A stretch of DNA of 64,000 nt from Lentzea xinjiangensis (GTDB taxonomy: Bacteria > Actinomycetota > Actinomycetes > Mycobacteriales > Pseudonocardiaceae): positions 604,410 through 668,409 of the forward strand of contig NZ_FOFR01000001.1 of assembly GCF_900110955.1 (NCBI RefSeq), given 5' to 3'. The translations under genes and the position numbers were made by a program. Every line of letters starts with the position of its first letter. Position 1 is the first letter of the stretch. Positions 41,681-50,581 of the stretch are shown here, one piece after another. A model generated the notes under the pieces. That model did no database searches, was not told the DNA's origin, and saw only the letters and a list, made by a program, of their open reading frames with translations.

Positions 41681-43183
41681 ATGTCGATCAGATCCAAGGC
41701 GACGGCCGCGGTCGCGTCCGCGGCCGCGATGACCCTCTTCGCGGGGACGGCGCTCGCGGCGTCCCCCGGTGCACCCGGCGCCGGTGATCCGTACTTCCCG
41801 ACGTACGGCAACGGCGGATACGACGTCTCCCACTACGACATCAGGCTCAACTACAACCCGAACGGCGACCAGCTGTCGGGCACCACGACGATCCTCGCCA
41901 AGGCCACCCAGGACCTCACGCAGTTCAACCTGGACTTCCTGCTCAAGGTGAAGTCGGTCCGGATCAACAACGCGCCGGCCTCGTTCGTCTCCGACGACGG
42001 CGAGCTCACGCTCACCCCGCGCGGTGGCGTGCGCAAGGGCCAGGACCTGACGATCGTCGTCACCTACGCCGACACGCCGTCGGCCGTGAAGGACCGCAAC
42101 GGCTTCACGGCGTGGACGAAGACCCCCGACGGCGCTCTCGCCATCGGCGAGCCGGAGATCTCCGCGTGGTGGTACCCGTCCAACGACCACCCGACCGACA
42201 AGGCCACGTTCGACGTGAACGTCGCCGTCCCGAACGGCGTCGAGGCGATCTCGAACGGCACGTTCCTCGGCACCACCCGCCAGATCAACGGCTACACCCG
42301 CTGGAACTGGCGCAGCACCAAGCCGCAGGCGACGTACCTGACGTTCCTGACCATCGGCCAGTTCGAGATCCGCCAGTCGACCACGCCGTCCGGCCAGCCG
42401 TCGCTCAACGCCTACTCCGAGCGCCTCGGCGAGAGCGGCGACGCCGCCAAGGCGAGCGTCGAGCGCACCCCCGAGATCACCGAGTTCCTCGCCGAGAACT
42501 TCGGCCCGTACCCGTTCGAAGCGCAGGGCGGCGTGGTCACGCCGGACCTCGGCTACGCGCTGGAGAACCAGACGCGCTCGAACTACGACGACGCGTTCTT
42601 CCGCCGCGGCGCCAACACCTACGTCGTCGCGCACGAGATCGCCCACCAGTGGTTCGGTGACTCGGTGTCGGTCCACCACTGGCGCGACATCTGGCTGAAC
42701 GAGGGCTTCGCCTCCTACGCCGAGTTCCTGTGGTCCGAGCACGTCGGTGAGGGCACCGCCCAGGAGAACGCGGAGTTCGTCTACGACCTGTACCCGGCGG
42801 ACGACCCGTTCTGGAACGTCCTGCCCGGCGACCCCGGCGCAGGCAACGTCTTCGACGGCGCCGTCTACGACCGCGGCGCACTGGCCGTGCACGCCCTGCG
42901 CGTGGCCGTCGGCGACGAGAAGTTCTTCGAGGTCCTCCGCACCTGGACGGCCGAGAAGAAGTACTCGAACGGCACGGTCGAGGAGTTCATCGCGCTGGCG
43001 GAGCGGGTGTCCGGGCAGCAGCTCGACCAGCTCTTCCAGACGTGGCTGTTCACCAAGGGCAAGCCGGCGGAGGCTCCCGGCCGTTCGGCTTCCGAGGCGT
43101 CCAAGACGCTGTCGGTGACGGCCGAGCCGAAGTCGCGCGCCAAGATCAAGCTGACGCACGAGCTGCTGGACGCGCACAAGTAA
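41681..43183 (+). CDS. Secreted M1-family metallopeptidase
   Basis: 500 residues. A signal peptide (SKATAAVASAAAMTLFAGTALA, cleavage about 27) precedes an N-terminal beta domain and the zinc peptidase: VVAHEIAHQWFGDSV...WLNEGFASYAEF gives HExxHx18E. The usual exopeptidase GxMEN reads TPDLGYALENQ, so the N-terminus-recognising motif is altered. It lacks the long C-terminal helical domain of full aminopeptidase N. ATG 41681 is used because it begins the signal; an in-frame GTG lies at 41663. A terminator follows. Confidence 0.9.
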   Translation: MSIRSKATAAVASAAAMTLFAGTALAASPGAPGAGDPYFPTYGNGGYDVSHYDIRLNYNPNGDQLSGTTTILAKATQDLTQFNLDFLLKVKSVRINNAPASFVSDDGELTLTPRGGVRKGQDLTIVVTYADTPSAVKDRNGFTAWTKTPDGALAIGEPEISAWWYPSNDHPTDKATFDVNVAVPNGVEAISNGTFLGTTRQINGYTRWNWRSTKPQATYLTFLTIGQFEIRQSTTPSGQPSLNAYSERLGESGDAAKASVERTPEITEFLAENFGPYPFEAQGGVVTPDLGYALENQTRSNYDDAFFRRGANTYVVAHEIAHQWFGDSVSVHHWRDIWLNEGFASYAEFLWSEHVGEGTAQENAEFVYDLYPADDPFWNVLPGDPGAGNVFDGAVYDRGALAVHALRVAVGDEKFFEVLRTWTAEKKYSNGTVEEFIALAERVSGQQLDQLFQTWLFTKGKPAEAPGRSASEASKTLSVTAEPKSRAKIKLTHELLDAHK

Positions 43184-43216
43184 CCCGGACTGTCAGACCT
43201 GTTGAGTACGTTATGA

Positions 43217-43259
43217 CGCAGGGGTTCCCAGCTCAGGGGGACCCCTGCGGCAGCGTTTT
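43217..43259 (+). terminator. Rho-independent terminator after the M1 peptidase gene
   Basis: CGCAGGGGT (43217-43225) pairs with ACCCCTGCG (43241-43249), extended inside by TCCC/GGGGA; the stem is followed by GCAGCGTTTT with a four-T run at 43256-43259. 33 bases after the stop. Confidence 0.75.
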
Positions 43260-43310
43260 CACCCGAACGAGCCCGTATCTTGGACCAGGGCCAAGTCCTA
43301 CCGTCACGCC

Positions 43311-44159
43311 ATGGCCCCAAGCACTCCATCCACCGCGTACAGCCGTGACCTGGGCGACGAGCTACGGCGGTTGCGCGAGACCTGCACAGACCTCAAAGGC
43401 GCCGAGGTGGCCGCCCGGCTCGGCTGGGACCCCAGCAAGGTCTCGACCATCGAACACGGCAAGGCGCGGCCCAGCGAGATCGACCTGGTGCAGTTCCTCA
43501 CGATGTGCGGCAAGGACATCGACTACTTCGAGGACTTCAAACGGCGCTACCGCAACGCCTTCGACGAGTACATCGTGCAAGTCCCGGACAACGTCCGCAC
43601 GCTCGCGATGGCCGAGTCAACGGCCAAGACGATGCTCAACTACGACACGCTGACAGTGCCGGGTCTCCTGCAAACGGAGCGGTACGCCGACGCCCTGTTC
43701 CGAGCGGCCGGAGTCGCGGTCGAGGAGCGAATCCCGGCGCTCGTGCGGGCGCGTGTGGAACGTCAATCGGTTCTTCGGCGACACGATCGTCCGGACTGCT
43801 TGTTCTACGTCCATGAGCTGGCTCTGCGACAGCAGGTCGGCGACGCTCAGGTCATGGAGGACCAGTACCTCCATTTGCTGTTCAACGCGCACATAGTCCG
43901 AATCGTGCCTACGAACGTGATCGTGAACTCTGCCGGTGTGCGGTTGTGGGAGTACGAGAAGGCGATGCCGATCGCCTACAGCGAGACGGACCTCACCCAG
44001 GTGTTCGTGCAGGACCGAGGGGCCATCGCGCGAACCAGGCTGATCTTCAATCGCTTGGCCGAAGTCGCCTTGGATGAGGAACAATCGCGGAGCAAGCTGG
44101 CGGAGTACGTCGGCCCACCGCGAAAGGATCTCGATGATCGAGGACCGCATTTGGCGTAA
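43311..44159 (+). CDS. XRE-family regulator with DUF5753 C-terminal domain
   Basis: 282 residues. The N-terminal Xre HTH runs LGDELRRLRETC, GAEVAARLGWDPSKVSTIEHGKARPS. The C-terminal DUF5753 domain shows TVPGLLQTERYADALFRAAG, RQSVLRRHDRP and a closing Phe/Leu-rich part. Such proteins form pairs with small DUF397 proteins in actinomycetes (WhiJ/AbaA type loci), acting as developmental or defence-like switches. The last 26 bases are shared, in another frame, with the start of the DUF397 gene, and its C-terminal sequence VPPRKDLDDRGPHLA-like is repeated 289 bases downstream by duplication. Confidence 0.88.
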   Translation: MAPSTPSTAYSRDLGDELRRLRETCTDLKGAEVAARLGWDPSKVSTIEHGKARPSEIDLVQFLTMCGKDIDYFEDFKRRYRNAFDEYIVQVPDNVRTLAMAESTAKTMLNYDTLTVPGLLQTERYADALFRAAGVAVEERIPALVRARVERQSVLRRHDRPDCLFYVHELALRQQVGDAQVMEDQYLHLLFNAHIVRIVPTNVIVNSAGVRLWEYEKAMPIAYSETDLTQVFVQDRGAIARTRLIFNRLAEVALDEEQSRSKLAEYVGPPRKDLDDRGPHLA

Positions 44160-44307
44160 GAGCAGCTACAGCAACGGCACGCCTGAAGGTGACTGCGTCG
44201 AGGTCTCGCTCACCGGTGACGCGTGCGTCCGCGACTCGAAGAACGTGACCGGTGGGATGCTGACCTTCAGCACCGCGGCTTGGCGCGCCTTCCTCGGCGA
44301 GATCTGA
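44134..44307 (+). CDS. DUF397 protein, copy 1
   Basis: 57 residues: IWRKSSYSNGTPEGDCVEVSL, ACVRDSKNVTGGMLTFSTAAW, the standard DUF397 fold. It is the small partner of the XRE-DUF5753 protein, with which it overlaps by 26 bases; partners of this type can relieve or modify DNA binding. AAAGGA is 5-10 bases before the ATG. Near identical to copy 2 at 44423. Confidence 0.88.
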   Translation: MIEDRIWRKSSYSNGTPEGDCVEVSLTGDACVRDSKNVTGGMLTFSTAAWRAFLGEI

Positions 44308-44310
44308 GAG

Positions 44311-44408
44311 TTGATCGATGAAGCCGAGGCGTGGGACTACACGCGAGCGGAGGCCCGCCCGCACGCCGCGATGAGCGAGTCGACGGAATCGAGCGCGTCG
44401 GTTCCACC
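44311..44408 (+). pseudogene. Remnant of a GrpB-family gene start
   Basis: Begins TTGATCGA like the intact gene at 44600. IDEAEAWDYTRAEARPH parallels IEQPPAWAYERAEVRPH, then a deletion of about 65 bases joins to TESSASV, which matches the DNA of DGIEHVGST (GAATCGAGCGCGTCGG vs GGATCGAGCACGTCGG) in another frame. It then runs into the second copy of the XRE tail. A scar of the tandem duplication, not a functional gene. Confidence 0.7.
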
Positions 44409-44422
44409 GCGAAAGGATCTCG

Positions 44423-44596
44423 ATGATCGAGGACCGCATTTGGCGTAAGAGCAGCTACAGCAACGGCACGCCGGAGGGCGAGTGCGTCGAGGTCTCGCTC
44501 ACCGGTGAGGCGTGCGTCCGCGACTCGAAGAACGTGACCGGTGGGATGCTGACCTTCAGCACCGCGGCGTGGCACGCCTTCCTCGGCGAGATCTGA
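44423..44596 (+). CDS. DUF397 protein, copy 2
   Basis: 57 residues, differing from copy 1 only by conservative changes (for example GECVEVSLTGEAC for GDCVEVSLTGDAC and AWHAFLGEI for AWRAFLGEI). The same upstream GAAAGGATCTCG ribosome site is present. All substitutions keep the reading frame, so selection on the protein is plausible. 3 bases before the GrpB-family gene. Confidence 0.85.
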   Translation: MIEDRIWRKSSYSNGTPEGECVEVSLTGEACVRDSKNVTGGMLTFSTAAWHAFLGEI

Positions 44597-44599
44597 GAG

Positions 44600-45145
44600 T
44601 TGATCGAGCAACCCCCGGCCTGGGCCTACGAACGAGCGGAAGTCCGCCCGCACGACCCCCGATGGGCGGCCCGGGCAGAGGCGGAGCGCGACCACCTCGC
44701 GAAGCTCCTCGCACCGTGGCTGGTCGACGGGATCGAGCACGTCGGCTCCACGGCCGTCCCCGGCCTGGCCGCCAAGCCGATCATCGATCTCATGGCGTCG
44801 GTGACCGACCTGGACACCGTCGTCGAGCAGGCGACCCTCACCGCCAACGGCTGGGCGTACGTGCCGCCCGATCTGGACAACCGGCCGTGGCGCCGCTTCT
44901 ACGTCAAGCCGGACGCCACAGGACAACGGCGCCGGGCGCACCTGCACCTGATCCCGGCCGGCCACTCGCGGTGGACCGACCAGCTCCGGTTCCGCGACGC
45001 CCTCAGAGGAAACGCCGATCTGGCAAAGGCCTACGAGGAACTGAAACGCAGACTCGCTCAGGAAAGCGGCCACAACCGTGAGGCGTACACGGAAGGCAAA
45101 GCGGCGTTCATCGTCAAAGCGCTGAACTCCGAAGCGCCGGACTAA
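44600..45145 (+). CDS. GrpB/UPF0157-family nucleotidyltransferase-like protein
   Basis: 181 residues. GIEHVGSTAVPGLAAKPIIDLMASV is the signature of this family, with the GS and paired Asp of the nucleotidyltransferase fold; RRAHLHLIPAGHSRW is the second conserved block. Some members are fused to CoaE-like kinases; the isolated protein has no proven activity. TTG start with GAGAG just upstream, following the second DUF397 copy. The stop overlaps the convergent isochorismate synthase end. Confidence 0.85.
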   Translation: MIEQPPAWAYERAEVRPHDPRWAARAEAERDHLAKLLAPWLVDGIEHVGSTAVPGLAAKPIIDLMASVTDLDTVVEQATLTANGWAYVPPDLDNRPWRRFYVKPDATGQRRRAHLHLIPAGHSRWTDQLRFRDALRGNADLAKAYEELKRRLAQESGHNREAYTEGKAAFIVKALNSEAPD

Positions 45146-46374
45146 AGCCCTTCCAGGGCCTCGCGCATCGGCCGCATCTTCGCGTGCGCCTCCTGCACCT
45201 CGATGTCCGGATCCGAGTCCGCGACCAGCCCGCACCCGGCGAACAACCGGGCGTTCGACCCGGAGATCTGCGCGCACCGCAACGCGATCCCCAGTTCTCC
45301 GTCACCGTTGCCGTCGATCCACCCGACCGGCCCGGCGTACCGCCCGCGGTCCATCCCCTCCAGTTGCGAGATCAACCGGGTCGCGTCCAGCCGGGGCGTC
45401 CCGCCGACCGCGGCCGTCGGATGCACAGCCGAGCCGAGGTGCAGCAACGACACCGGCGACTCAAGCGTGCCGATCACGTCGCTGGACAGGTGTGACACGT
45501 TCGGCAGCCGCAGGACCGAAGGTCCCTCCACCGACATCGTTGTGCAGAAAGGGCGCAACGTCTCCGCGAGAGAGGTGATCGCGTAGTCGTGTTCTTCGAG
45601 GTTCTTCTCCGACGACATCAACGCCGACGCGAGGGCCTCGTCCGAAACGCCGTCGTGCGGCCAAGTCGTGCCGGCCAGCACTCGTGAGTCCACGACCGAA
45701 CCGGTGCGTCGCAGCAGCAGCTCGGGTGTCGCACCCACGAGGCCGTCAACGGCGTACGCCCAGCACTCCGGATAGCGCCGGGCCAGGCCCTGCAGCACGA
45801 AACGCTGGTCCAGCCGCCGGTCCGTCACGGCCACGAGGTCGTGCGCCAGCACCACCTTGTCGAGCTCGCCGCCGCGCATCCGCAGCACGGCCTCGCGCAC
45901 GGCTTCGCGGTACTGCGTGACCGGCAGCTGACCGTTCGCGTAGCGGACGGTCGACGGGCGCGTCAGGGGCGCGACGAAGGGGTTCGGGTCGGAGGCGCCG
46001 ATCGTGGTGACCCACTGCTCGCCGTTGCGGCGGCCGACGACGACCTCGGGGACGATCAGCACCGAGTCGCCCGGGTCGTCGGCGAAGGCCATCGAGACGA
46101 ATGCCACGGGGCCGCTGCCCGGCACGCCCAGCTCGTCGTCGACGTCGAGCTGTGCGCAGAACTCCTGCCACCACCTGTCGGCCTGCGCGAACCGGTCGGG
46201 GCCGCTCACCTCGAACCGCGCGGCCTCGCCCCAGCCGACCAGACCGGACCCGTCGCGGACCCAGGCGAGCGCGTGCTCCGGGTCCGGCAGCAGTCCGAGC
46301 AGGTCACCGGCCGTGTGCCGGGTCGACCGGACGCGGATTCGCTGCCGTGCTCGCGATGTGGGTGCTGAGGTCAC
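45142..46374 (-). CDS. menF: Isochorismate synthase
   Basis: 410 residues of the chorismate-binding fold. MRGGELDKVVLAHDLV contains the general base Lys, VHPTAAVGGTPRLDA the catalytic loop, and RYAGPVGWIDGNGDGELGIALRC with LFAGCGLVADSDPDIEVQEAHAKM the Mg/chorismate site. It converts chorismate to isochorismate, feeding MenD at 40052; a siderophore route (EntC-like) cannot be excluded, but the men genes nearby favour menaquinone. Length is normal. Confidence 0.88.
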   Translation of the reverse strand: MTSAPTSRARQRIRVRSTRHTAGDLLGLLPDPEHALAWVRDGSGLVGWGEAARFEVSGPDRFAQADRWWQEFCAQLDVDDELGVPGSGPVAFVSMAFADDPGDSVLIVPEVVVGRRNGEQWVTTIGASDPNPFVAPLTRPSTVRYANGQLPVTQYREAVREAVLRMRGGELDKVVLAHDLVAVTDRRLDQRFVLQGLARRYPECWAYAVDGLVGATPELLLRRTGSVVDSRVLAGTTWPHDGVSDEALASALMSSEKNLEEHDYAITSLAETLRPFCTTMSVEGPSVLRLPNVSHLSSDVIGTLESPVSLLHLGSAVHPTAAVGGTPRLDATRLISQLEGMDRGRYAGPVGWIDGNGDGELGIALRCAQISGSNARLFAGCGLVADSDPDIEVQEAHAKMRPMREALEGL

Positions 46375-46452
46375 GTCTCGACTGTATGGACCTCAACCTG
46401 AAAGTGCGGCACCCGCCCGGCTCTAGACTTCTCAGTTGTGGTGGAGGACGCA

Positions 46453-46884
46453 GTGACCAAACCGGCGCTCGGCGTACGTGTCCGCCGAGTGGTCCGCCGA
46501 GCATTGCTCGTCGTCGGTGGGGTGGTCACGCTCGTCTGCGTGCTGCTGCCCATCGCGTGCTGGCGCGACGACATGGCGATCGAGGAGCACCTGGGGCAGG
46601 CGGTCGCGCAGGTCGACTCCGTCTCCTTCAACAGGACGGTTGTGCGCTATGCCACACCGGACGGTCGCGTGATCATCCCGTCGCAGGGCGTGCTGTACCC
46701 GGCGGGGCTGCGGCCGGGGGACAACGTGCGGGTCGAGTACGACCGGACGAACCCGGAACTGGTCCGGGTGGCGGGCCGCGGCGCCTCGCTGTCGCTGTTG
46801 CCCGTCGGGACCTTCCTCGTGTCCGTCTGGCTCGTCATCATCGCCGTTGTGACAGTTCTACGCAGATTCGGCACTCAGGTGTAA
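46453..46884 (+). CDS. DUF3592-like membrane protein
   Basis: 143 residues. Helix about 17-37, an external beta domain ([52 protein letters not shown] in outline), helix about 113-135. The 'G..V.V.YD..NP' ending is typical of DUF3592. GTG 46453 is preferred: GGAGG at 46443-46447 is 5 bases upstream. Divergent from menF; 10 bases before paaA. Confidence 0.75.
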   Translation: MTKPALGVRVRRVVRRALLVVGGVVTLVCVLLPIACWRDDMAIEEHLGQAVAQVDSVSFNRTVVRYATPDGRVIIPSQGVLYPAGLRPGDNVRVEYDRTNPELVRVAGRGASLSLLPVGTFLVSVWLVIIAVVTVLRRFGTQV

Positions 46885-46894
46885 CATCGAGGGC

Positions 46895-47836
46895 ATGGCG
46901 GATGACCTGGAGCTGCGCTTCGAGCGCACCGTGCAGGCCGAAGCGCGCATCGAGCCGCGCGACTGGATGCCCGACGGCTACCGCAAGACCCTGATCAGGC
47001 AGATCGCCCAGCACGCCCACTCCGAGATCATCGGCATGCAGCCGGAGGGCAACTGGATCAGCCGCGCGCCCTCGCTGCGCCGCAAGGCGATCCTGCTGGC
47101 GAAGGTGCAGGACGAGGCGGGCCACGGCCTGTACCTGTACTCGGCGACCGAGACGCTCGGCGCCGACCGCGAGGACCTGACGACCAAGCTCATCGAGGGC
47201 CGCCAGAAGTACTCCTCGATCTTCAACTACCCGACGCTGACGTTCGCCGACGTCGGCGTCATCGGCTGGCTGGTCGACGGCGCCGCCATCTGCAACCAGG
47301 TGCCGTTGTGCCGCACGTCCTACGGGCCGTACGCGCGCGCCATGATCCGCATCTGCAAGGAAGAGTCGTTCCACCAGCGCCAGGGCTACGAGCTGCTGAT
47401 GACGATGATGCGCGGCACCCAGCAGCAACGCGACATGGTGCAGGACTCGGTGAACCGGTGGTGGTGGCCGGCGCTGATGATGTTCGGCCCGCCGGACGCG
47501 GAGTCCACGAACACCGAGCAGTCGATGGCGTGGCGGATCAAGCGCGACACCAACGACGAGCTGCGGCAGAAGTTCGTGAACATGAGCGTGCCGCAGGCCG
47601 AGGCGCTCGGCGTGACGTTCCCCGACCCCGACCTGAAGTGGAACCCCGAGCGCGGGCAGTACGACTTCGGCTCGCCGGACTGGGACGAGTTCTGGCAGGT
47701 CGTCAAGGGTGGCGGCGTCTGCAACCAGCAGCGGATCGCCCACCGCCGCAAGGCGCACGAGGACGGCGCGTGGGTCCGCGAGGCCGCCGCCGCGCACGCC
47801 GCGAAGCAGGCCGTGTCGAAGGAAGGTGCCGCGTGA
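46895..47836 (+). CDS. paaA: 1,2-phenylacetyl-CoA epoxidase, catalytic subunit PaaA
   Basis: 313 residues, di-iron ferritin-like fold. [20 protein letters not shown] and [17 protein letters not shown] give the ExxH iron ligands. It inserts one oxygen into phenylacetyl-CoA, forming the ring-1,2-epoxide. First gene of paaABCDE, each overlapping the next by 4 bases or nearly so. Length and motifs are standard. Confidence 0.95.
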   Translation: MADDLELRFERTVQAEARIEPRDWMPDGYRKTLIRQIAQHAHSEIIGMQPEGNWISRAPSLRRKAILLAKVQDEAGHGLYLYSATETLGADREDLTTKLIEGRQKYSSIFNYPTLTFADVGVIGWLVDGAAICNQVPLCRTSYGPYARAMIRICKEESFHQRQGYELLMTMMRGTQQQRDMVQDSVNRWWWPALMMFGPPDAESTNTEQSMAWRIKRDTNDELRQKFVNMSVPQAEALGVTFPDPDLKWNPERGQYDFGSPDWDEFWQVVKGGGVCNQQRIAHRRKAHEDGAWVREAAAAHAAKQAVSKEGAA

Positions 47837-48117
47837 GCACGTCTTGGCCGCTGTGGGAAGTGTTCGTGCGGGGCAAGCGCGGCCTGAACCACGTGCACGT
47901 CGGTTCGCTGCACGCGCCGGACGCCGAGATGGCGCTGCGCAACGCCCGCGACGTCTACACGCGCCGCAACGAGGGGGTCTCGATCTGGGTCGTGCCCGCG
48001 GCCTCGATCACCGCCTCCTCGCCGGACGAGAAGGACCCGTTCTTCGCGCCGTCCGGTGACAAGGTCTACCGGCACCCGACGTTCTACGCGATCCCCGAGG
48101 ACGTGCCGCACCTATGA
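47833..48117 (+). CDS. paaB: 1,2-phenylacetyl-CoA epoxidase subunit PaaB
   Basis: 94 residues. [26 protein letters not shown] and [21 protein letters not shown] are the family signature. A small structural subunit thought to bridge PaaAC heterodimers. GTG start in the paaA stop. Confidence 0.95.
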   Translation: MSTSWPLWEVFVRGKRGLNHVHVGSLHAPDAEMALRNARDVYTRRNEGVSIWVVPAASITASSPDEKDPFFAPSGDKVYRHPTFYAIPEDVPHL

Positions 48118-48998
48118 GCTTCGACAACGCGTACGAGTCGCTCCTCGGTCACGAGGACGCGCACTGGGCGTTCGGGACGGGCTTCTCCGAGCCCCTGTCC
48201 GGCGTCAACCGCGAGTTCCCGGCCGGGGTGGACCGCGACGCCCTCGCCGCGTACTGCCTGATGCTCGGTGACGACGCGCTGATCTTCTCCCAGCGGCTCT
48301 CGGAGTGGTGCTCGCGCGCCCCCGAGCTGGAGGAGGACATCGCGCTCGCGAACATCGCCCTCGACCTGCTCGGCCAGGCCCGCATGCTGCTCACACGCGC
48401 CGGGGAGGTGTTGGGCAAGGACGAGGACGCGCTGGCGTACCTGCGCGACGAACGCGAGTTCCGCAACGTGCACCTCGCCGAGATCGACTGCGGACCCGGC
48501 CCCGGTGGCGACTTCGGCACGACCATCGCGCGGCTGCTCGTGTTCTCGTCGTGGCGTCTCGCTCTCTTCTCGCGCCTGCGCGGCTCGGCCGACCCGGTGC
48601 TCGCTGCCGTCGCCGAGAAGGGCCTGAAGGAACTGGCATACCACCGCGACCACGCCGCCCAGTGGACCGTCCGCCTCGGCGACGGCACCGACGAGTCGCA
48701 CCGCCGCATGCAGGCGGGTCTCGAGCGGGTGTGGCCGTTCGTGGACGAGCTGTTCGCGACGCACCCGGTCGAAGCCGCCCTGACCGGCGTCGCCGTCGAC
48801 CCCGCGTCGCTGCGGTCCGAAGTGGACGGTGTGCTGACCGCGGTGCTGTCCGCCGCGGGCCTCACGCGTCCCGCCGACACGAAGGCCGCGCGGGTGGCGG
48901 GCATGGCGGGCCGCGACGGCGTGCACACCGAGGCCATGGGCTACCTGCTCGCCGAGATGCAGCACCTGCACCGCTCGCTGCCGGGGGCGGTCTGGTGA
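48114..48998 (+). CDS. paaC: 1,2-phenylacetyl-CoA epoxidase subunit PaaC
   Basis: 294 residues, ferritin-like structural partner of PaaA. SLLGHEDAHWAFGTGFSE, EEDIALANIALDLLGQARMLL and ELAYHRDHAAQWTVRLGDGT are typical. It lacks a full iron site, as expected. Overlaps paaB and paaD by 4 bases. Confidence 0.94.
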   Translation: MSFDNAYESLLGHEDAHWAFGTGFSEPLSGVNREFPAGVDRDALAAYCLMLGDDALIFSQRLSEWCSRAPELEEDIALANIALDLLGQARMLLTRAGEVLGKDEDALAYLRDEREFRNVHLAEIDCGPGPGGDFGTTIARLLVFSSWRLALFSRLRGSADPVLAAVAEKGLKELAYHRDHAAQWTVRLGDGTDESHRRMQAGLERVWPFVDELFATHPVEAALTGVAVDPASLRSEVDGVLTAVLSAAGLTRPADTKAARVAGMAGRDGVHTEAMGYLLAEMQHLHRSLPGAVW

Positions 48999-49486
48999 CG
49001 AAGGCGTTCGAGATCGCGTCGGCCGTGCGGGACCCGGAGCTGCCGGTCCTCACGCTGGCGGACCTCGGCGTGCTGCGCGAAGTGTCCGAAGAGGACGGTC
49101 GCGTCGTCGTCACCATCACCCCGACCTACTCCGGGTGCCCCGCGATCGACGAGATGGGCGCCGACCTGCGCCGTTCGTTGCGGTCGGCGGGTTTCGCGGA
49201 GGTCGAGGTGCGCCTGTCGCTCTCGCCGGCCTGGACGACGGACTGGATCAGCGCGGAGGGCCGCGCGAAGCTGGCCGCCGCCGGCATCGCGCCGCCGTCG
49301 CGGATCGGCCCCTCGGCCGCCGGCCCGGTGCCGCTCAACCTGGTGCCACCGTCACGTCAGGTCGCCTGCCCGCAGTGCGGCTCGCTCAACACCTCGGAGA
49401 TTTCCCGGTTCGGCTCGACCGCGTGCAAGGCCCTGCGCCGCTGCCACGCCTGCGCCGAGCCCTTCGAGCACGTCAAGGAGATCTGA
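48995..49486 (+). CDS. paaD: Phenylacetate pathway protein PaaD (MIP18/DUF59 type)
   Basis: 163 residues. VRDPELPVLTLADLGVLREV and TPTYSGCPAIDEMGADLR form the MIP18 domain, used in Fe-S cluster delivery. The C-terminal zinc-ribbon has four Cys in ACPQCGSLNTSEIS and RRCHACAEPFE. Needed for a functional epoxidase. AAGGAG at its end serves the next gene. Confidence 0.93.
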   Translation: MTKAFEIASAVRDPELPVLTLADLGVLREVSEEDGRVVVTITPTYSGCPAIDEMGADLRRSLRSAGFAEVEVRLSLSPAWTTDWISAEGRAKLAAAGIAPPSRIGPSAAGPVPLNLVPPSRQVACPQCGSLNTSEISRFGSTACKALRRCHACAEPFEHVKEI

Positions 49487-49487
49487 G

Positions 49488-50543
49488 TTGCCGCCTGCAC
49501 CGGGGAAGCGGGGTGCCGCCTTCCACAAGCTGACGGTCGCCCGCGTCGACCGCCTCTGCGACGACGCCGTGGCCGTCACGTTCGACGTGCCCGCGGACCT
49601 GGCGGACGAGTTCGCCTTCTCGGCGGGCCAGTACCTGACCGTGCGCCAGGGCGACGAACGCCGCTCGTACTCGATCTGCGCCCCGGCGGGCGCCGCGCCG
49701 CGCATCGGCGTGCGCCGTGTCGACGGCGGCCAGTTCTCCACGTGGCTGGTCGACCGCGTCGCCCCCGGTGACGTGCTCGAGGTCCTGCCGCCCCTGGGCA
49801 AGTTCAGCCCGACCGGCGTGGGCACCCACCACGGCTTCGTGGTGGCCGGCTCCGGCATCACCCCGGCGCTGTCGATCGCCGCGACCGTGCTCGCCACCGG
49901 CGCCCGCGTGACGCTGCTGTACGGCAACCGCAGCACCAACACGGTGATGTTCGCCGACGAGCTGGCCGACCTGAAGGACCGCTACCCGGCCACCTTCCAG
50001 CTCATCCACGTCCTGTCCCGAGAACCCCGGGACGTGGAGCTGTTCACCGGCCGCCTGACCGCTGCGAAGCTGACGGCCCTGTTCGGCACCGTCGTGCCGT
50101 TCGACGCCATCGACGAGTGGTGGCTCTGCGGCCCGTACGAGATGGTCCAGGACGCCACCGCCGTGCTGCGCGACCGCGGCGTCCCCACCGACCGCGTCCA
50201 CCACGAGCTCTTCTACGTCGACGAGCCGCCCCCCCCGCCCCGCCGCGCCGAGGCCGTGGTCGACTCGGCCGCGACGGTGACGGTCGTGCTGGACGGCAAG
50301 TCGACCACGCTGCCGCTGCCCACCGGCGAACCCGTCCTGGACGCGGCCCAGCGGGTGCGCGCCGACCTGCCCTTCGCCTGCAAGGGCGGGGTGTGCGGGA
50401 CGTGCCGGGCACTGGTGACCGAGGGCAGCGTCGAGATGCGGCGCAACTACGCGCTCGACGAGTCCGAGGTGGCGGCCGGGTTCGTGCTGACGTGCCAGGC
50501 GCTGCCGACGAGCGAGCGCGTGACGGTCGACTTTGACGCCTGA
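49488..50543 (+). CDS. paaE: 1,2-phenylacetyl-CoA epoxidase reductase PaaE
   Basis: 351 residues: FAD domain (RRSYSICAPAG), NAD(P)H domain (GFVVAGSGITPALSI, WLCGPYEMVQ) and a plant-type [2Fe-2S] domain (CKGGVCGTCRALV...LTCQA, four Cys). It passes electrons from NADPH to PaaA. TTG start with AAGGAG 7 bases upstream. The cluster here stops at paaE; the ligase PaaK and the lower-pathway genes are not in the window. Confidence 0.94.
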   Translation: MPPAPGKRGAAFHKLTVARVDRLCDDAVAVTFDVPADLADEFAFSAGQYLTVRQGDERRSYSICAPAGAAPRIGVRRVDGGQFSTWLVDRVAPGDVLEVLPPLGKFSPTGVGTHHGFVVAGSGITPALSIAATVLATGARVTLLYGNRSTNTVMFADELADLKDRYPATFQLIHVLSREPRDVELFTGRLTAAKLTALFGTVVPFDAIDEWWLCGPYEMVQDATAVLRDRGVPTDRVHHELFYVDEPPPPPRRAEAVVDSAATVTVVLDGKSTTLPLPTGEPVLDAAQRVRADLPFACKGGVCGTCRALVTEGSVEMRRNYALDESEVAAGFVLTCQALPTSERVTVDFDA

Positions 50544-50545
50544 CC

Positions 50546-50563
50546 GGAGTAGTCCGTTACTCC
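50546..50563. other. Short hairpin between paaE and the DUF3800-like gene
   Basis: GGAGTA-gtccgt-TACTCC followed by TTTG, 3 bases after the paaE stop. A weak terminator, or an operator for the next gene, which starts 19 bases later. Confidence 0.4.
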
Positions 50564-50581
50564 TTTGAGACCATACGGTCC

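Larger units (their letters stand above)
44117..44596 (+). repeat. Tandem duplication with 289-bp period (XRE tail + DUF397 + grpB start)
   Basis: From CCACCGCGAAAGGATC onward, 44117-44310 recurs almost base for base at 44406-44599. The unit covers the last codons of the XRE gene, a whole DUF397 gene and the first bases of the grpB-like gene. The first copy's grpB start is decayed by an internal deletion (44311-44405). High identity of the two DUF397 copies implies a recent event. Confidence 0.85.

Noticed and set aside
41681..43183. Classical aminopeptidase N (pepN)
   Set aside because: Shorter, secreted, without the C-terminal helical domain and with an altered GxMEN motif; only the M1 family assignment is safe.
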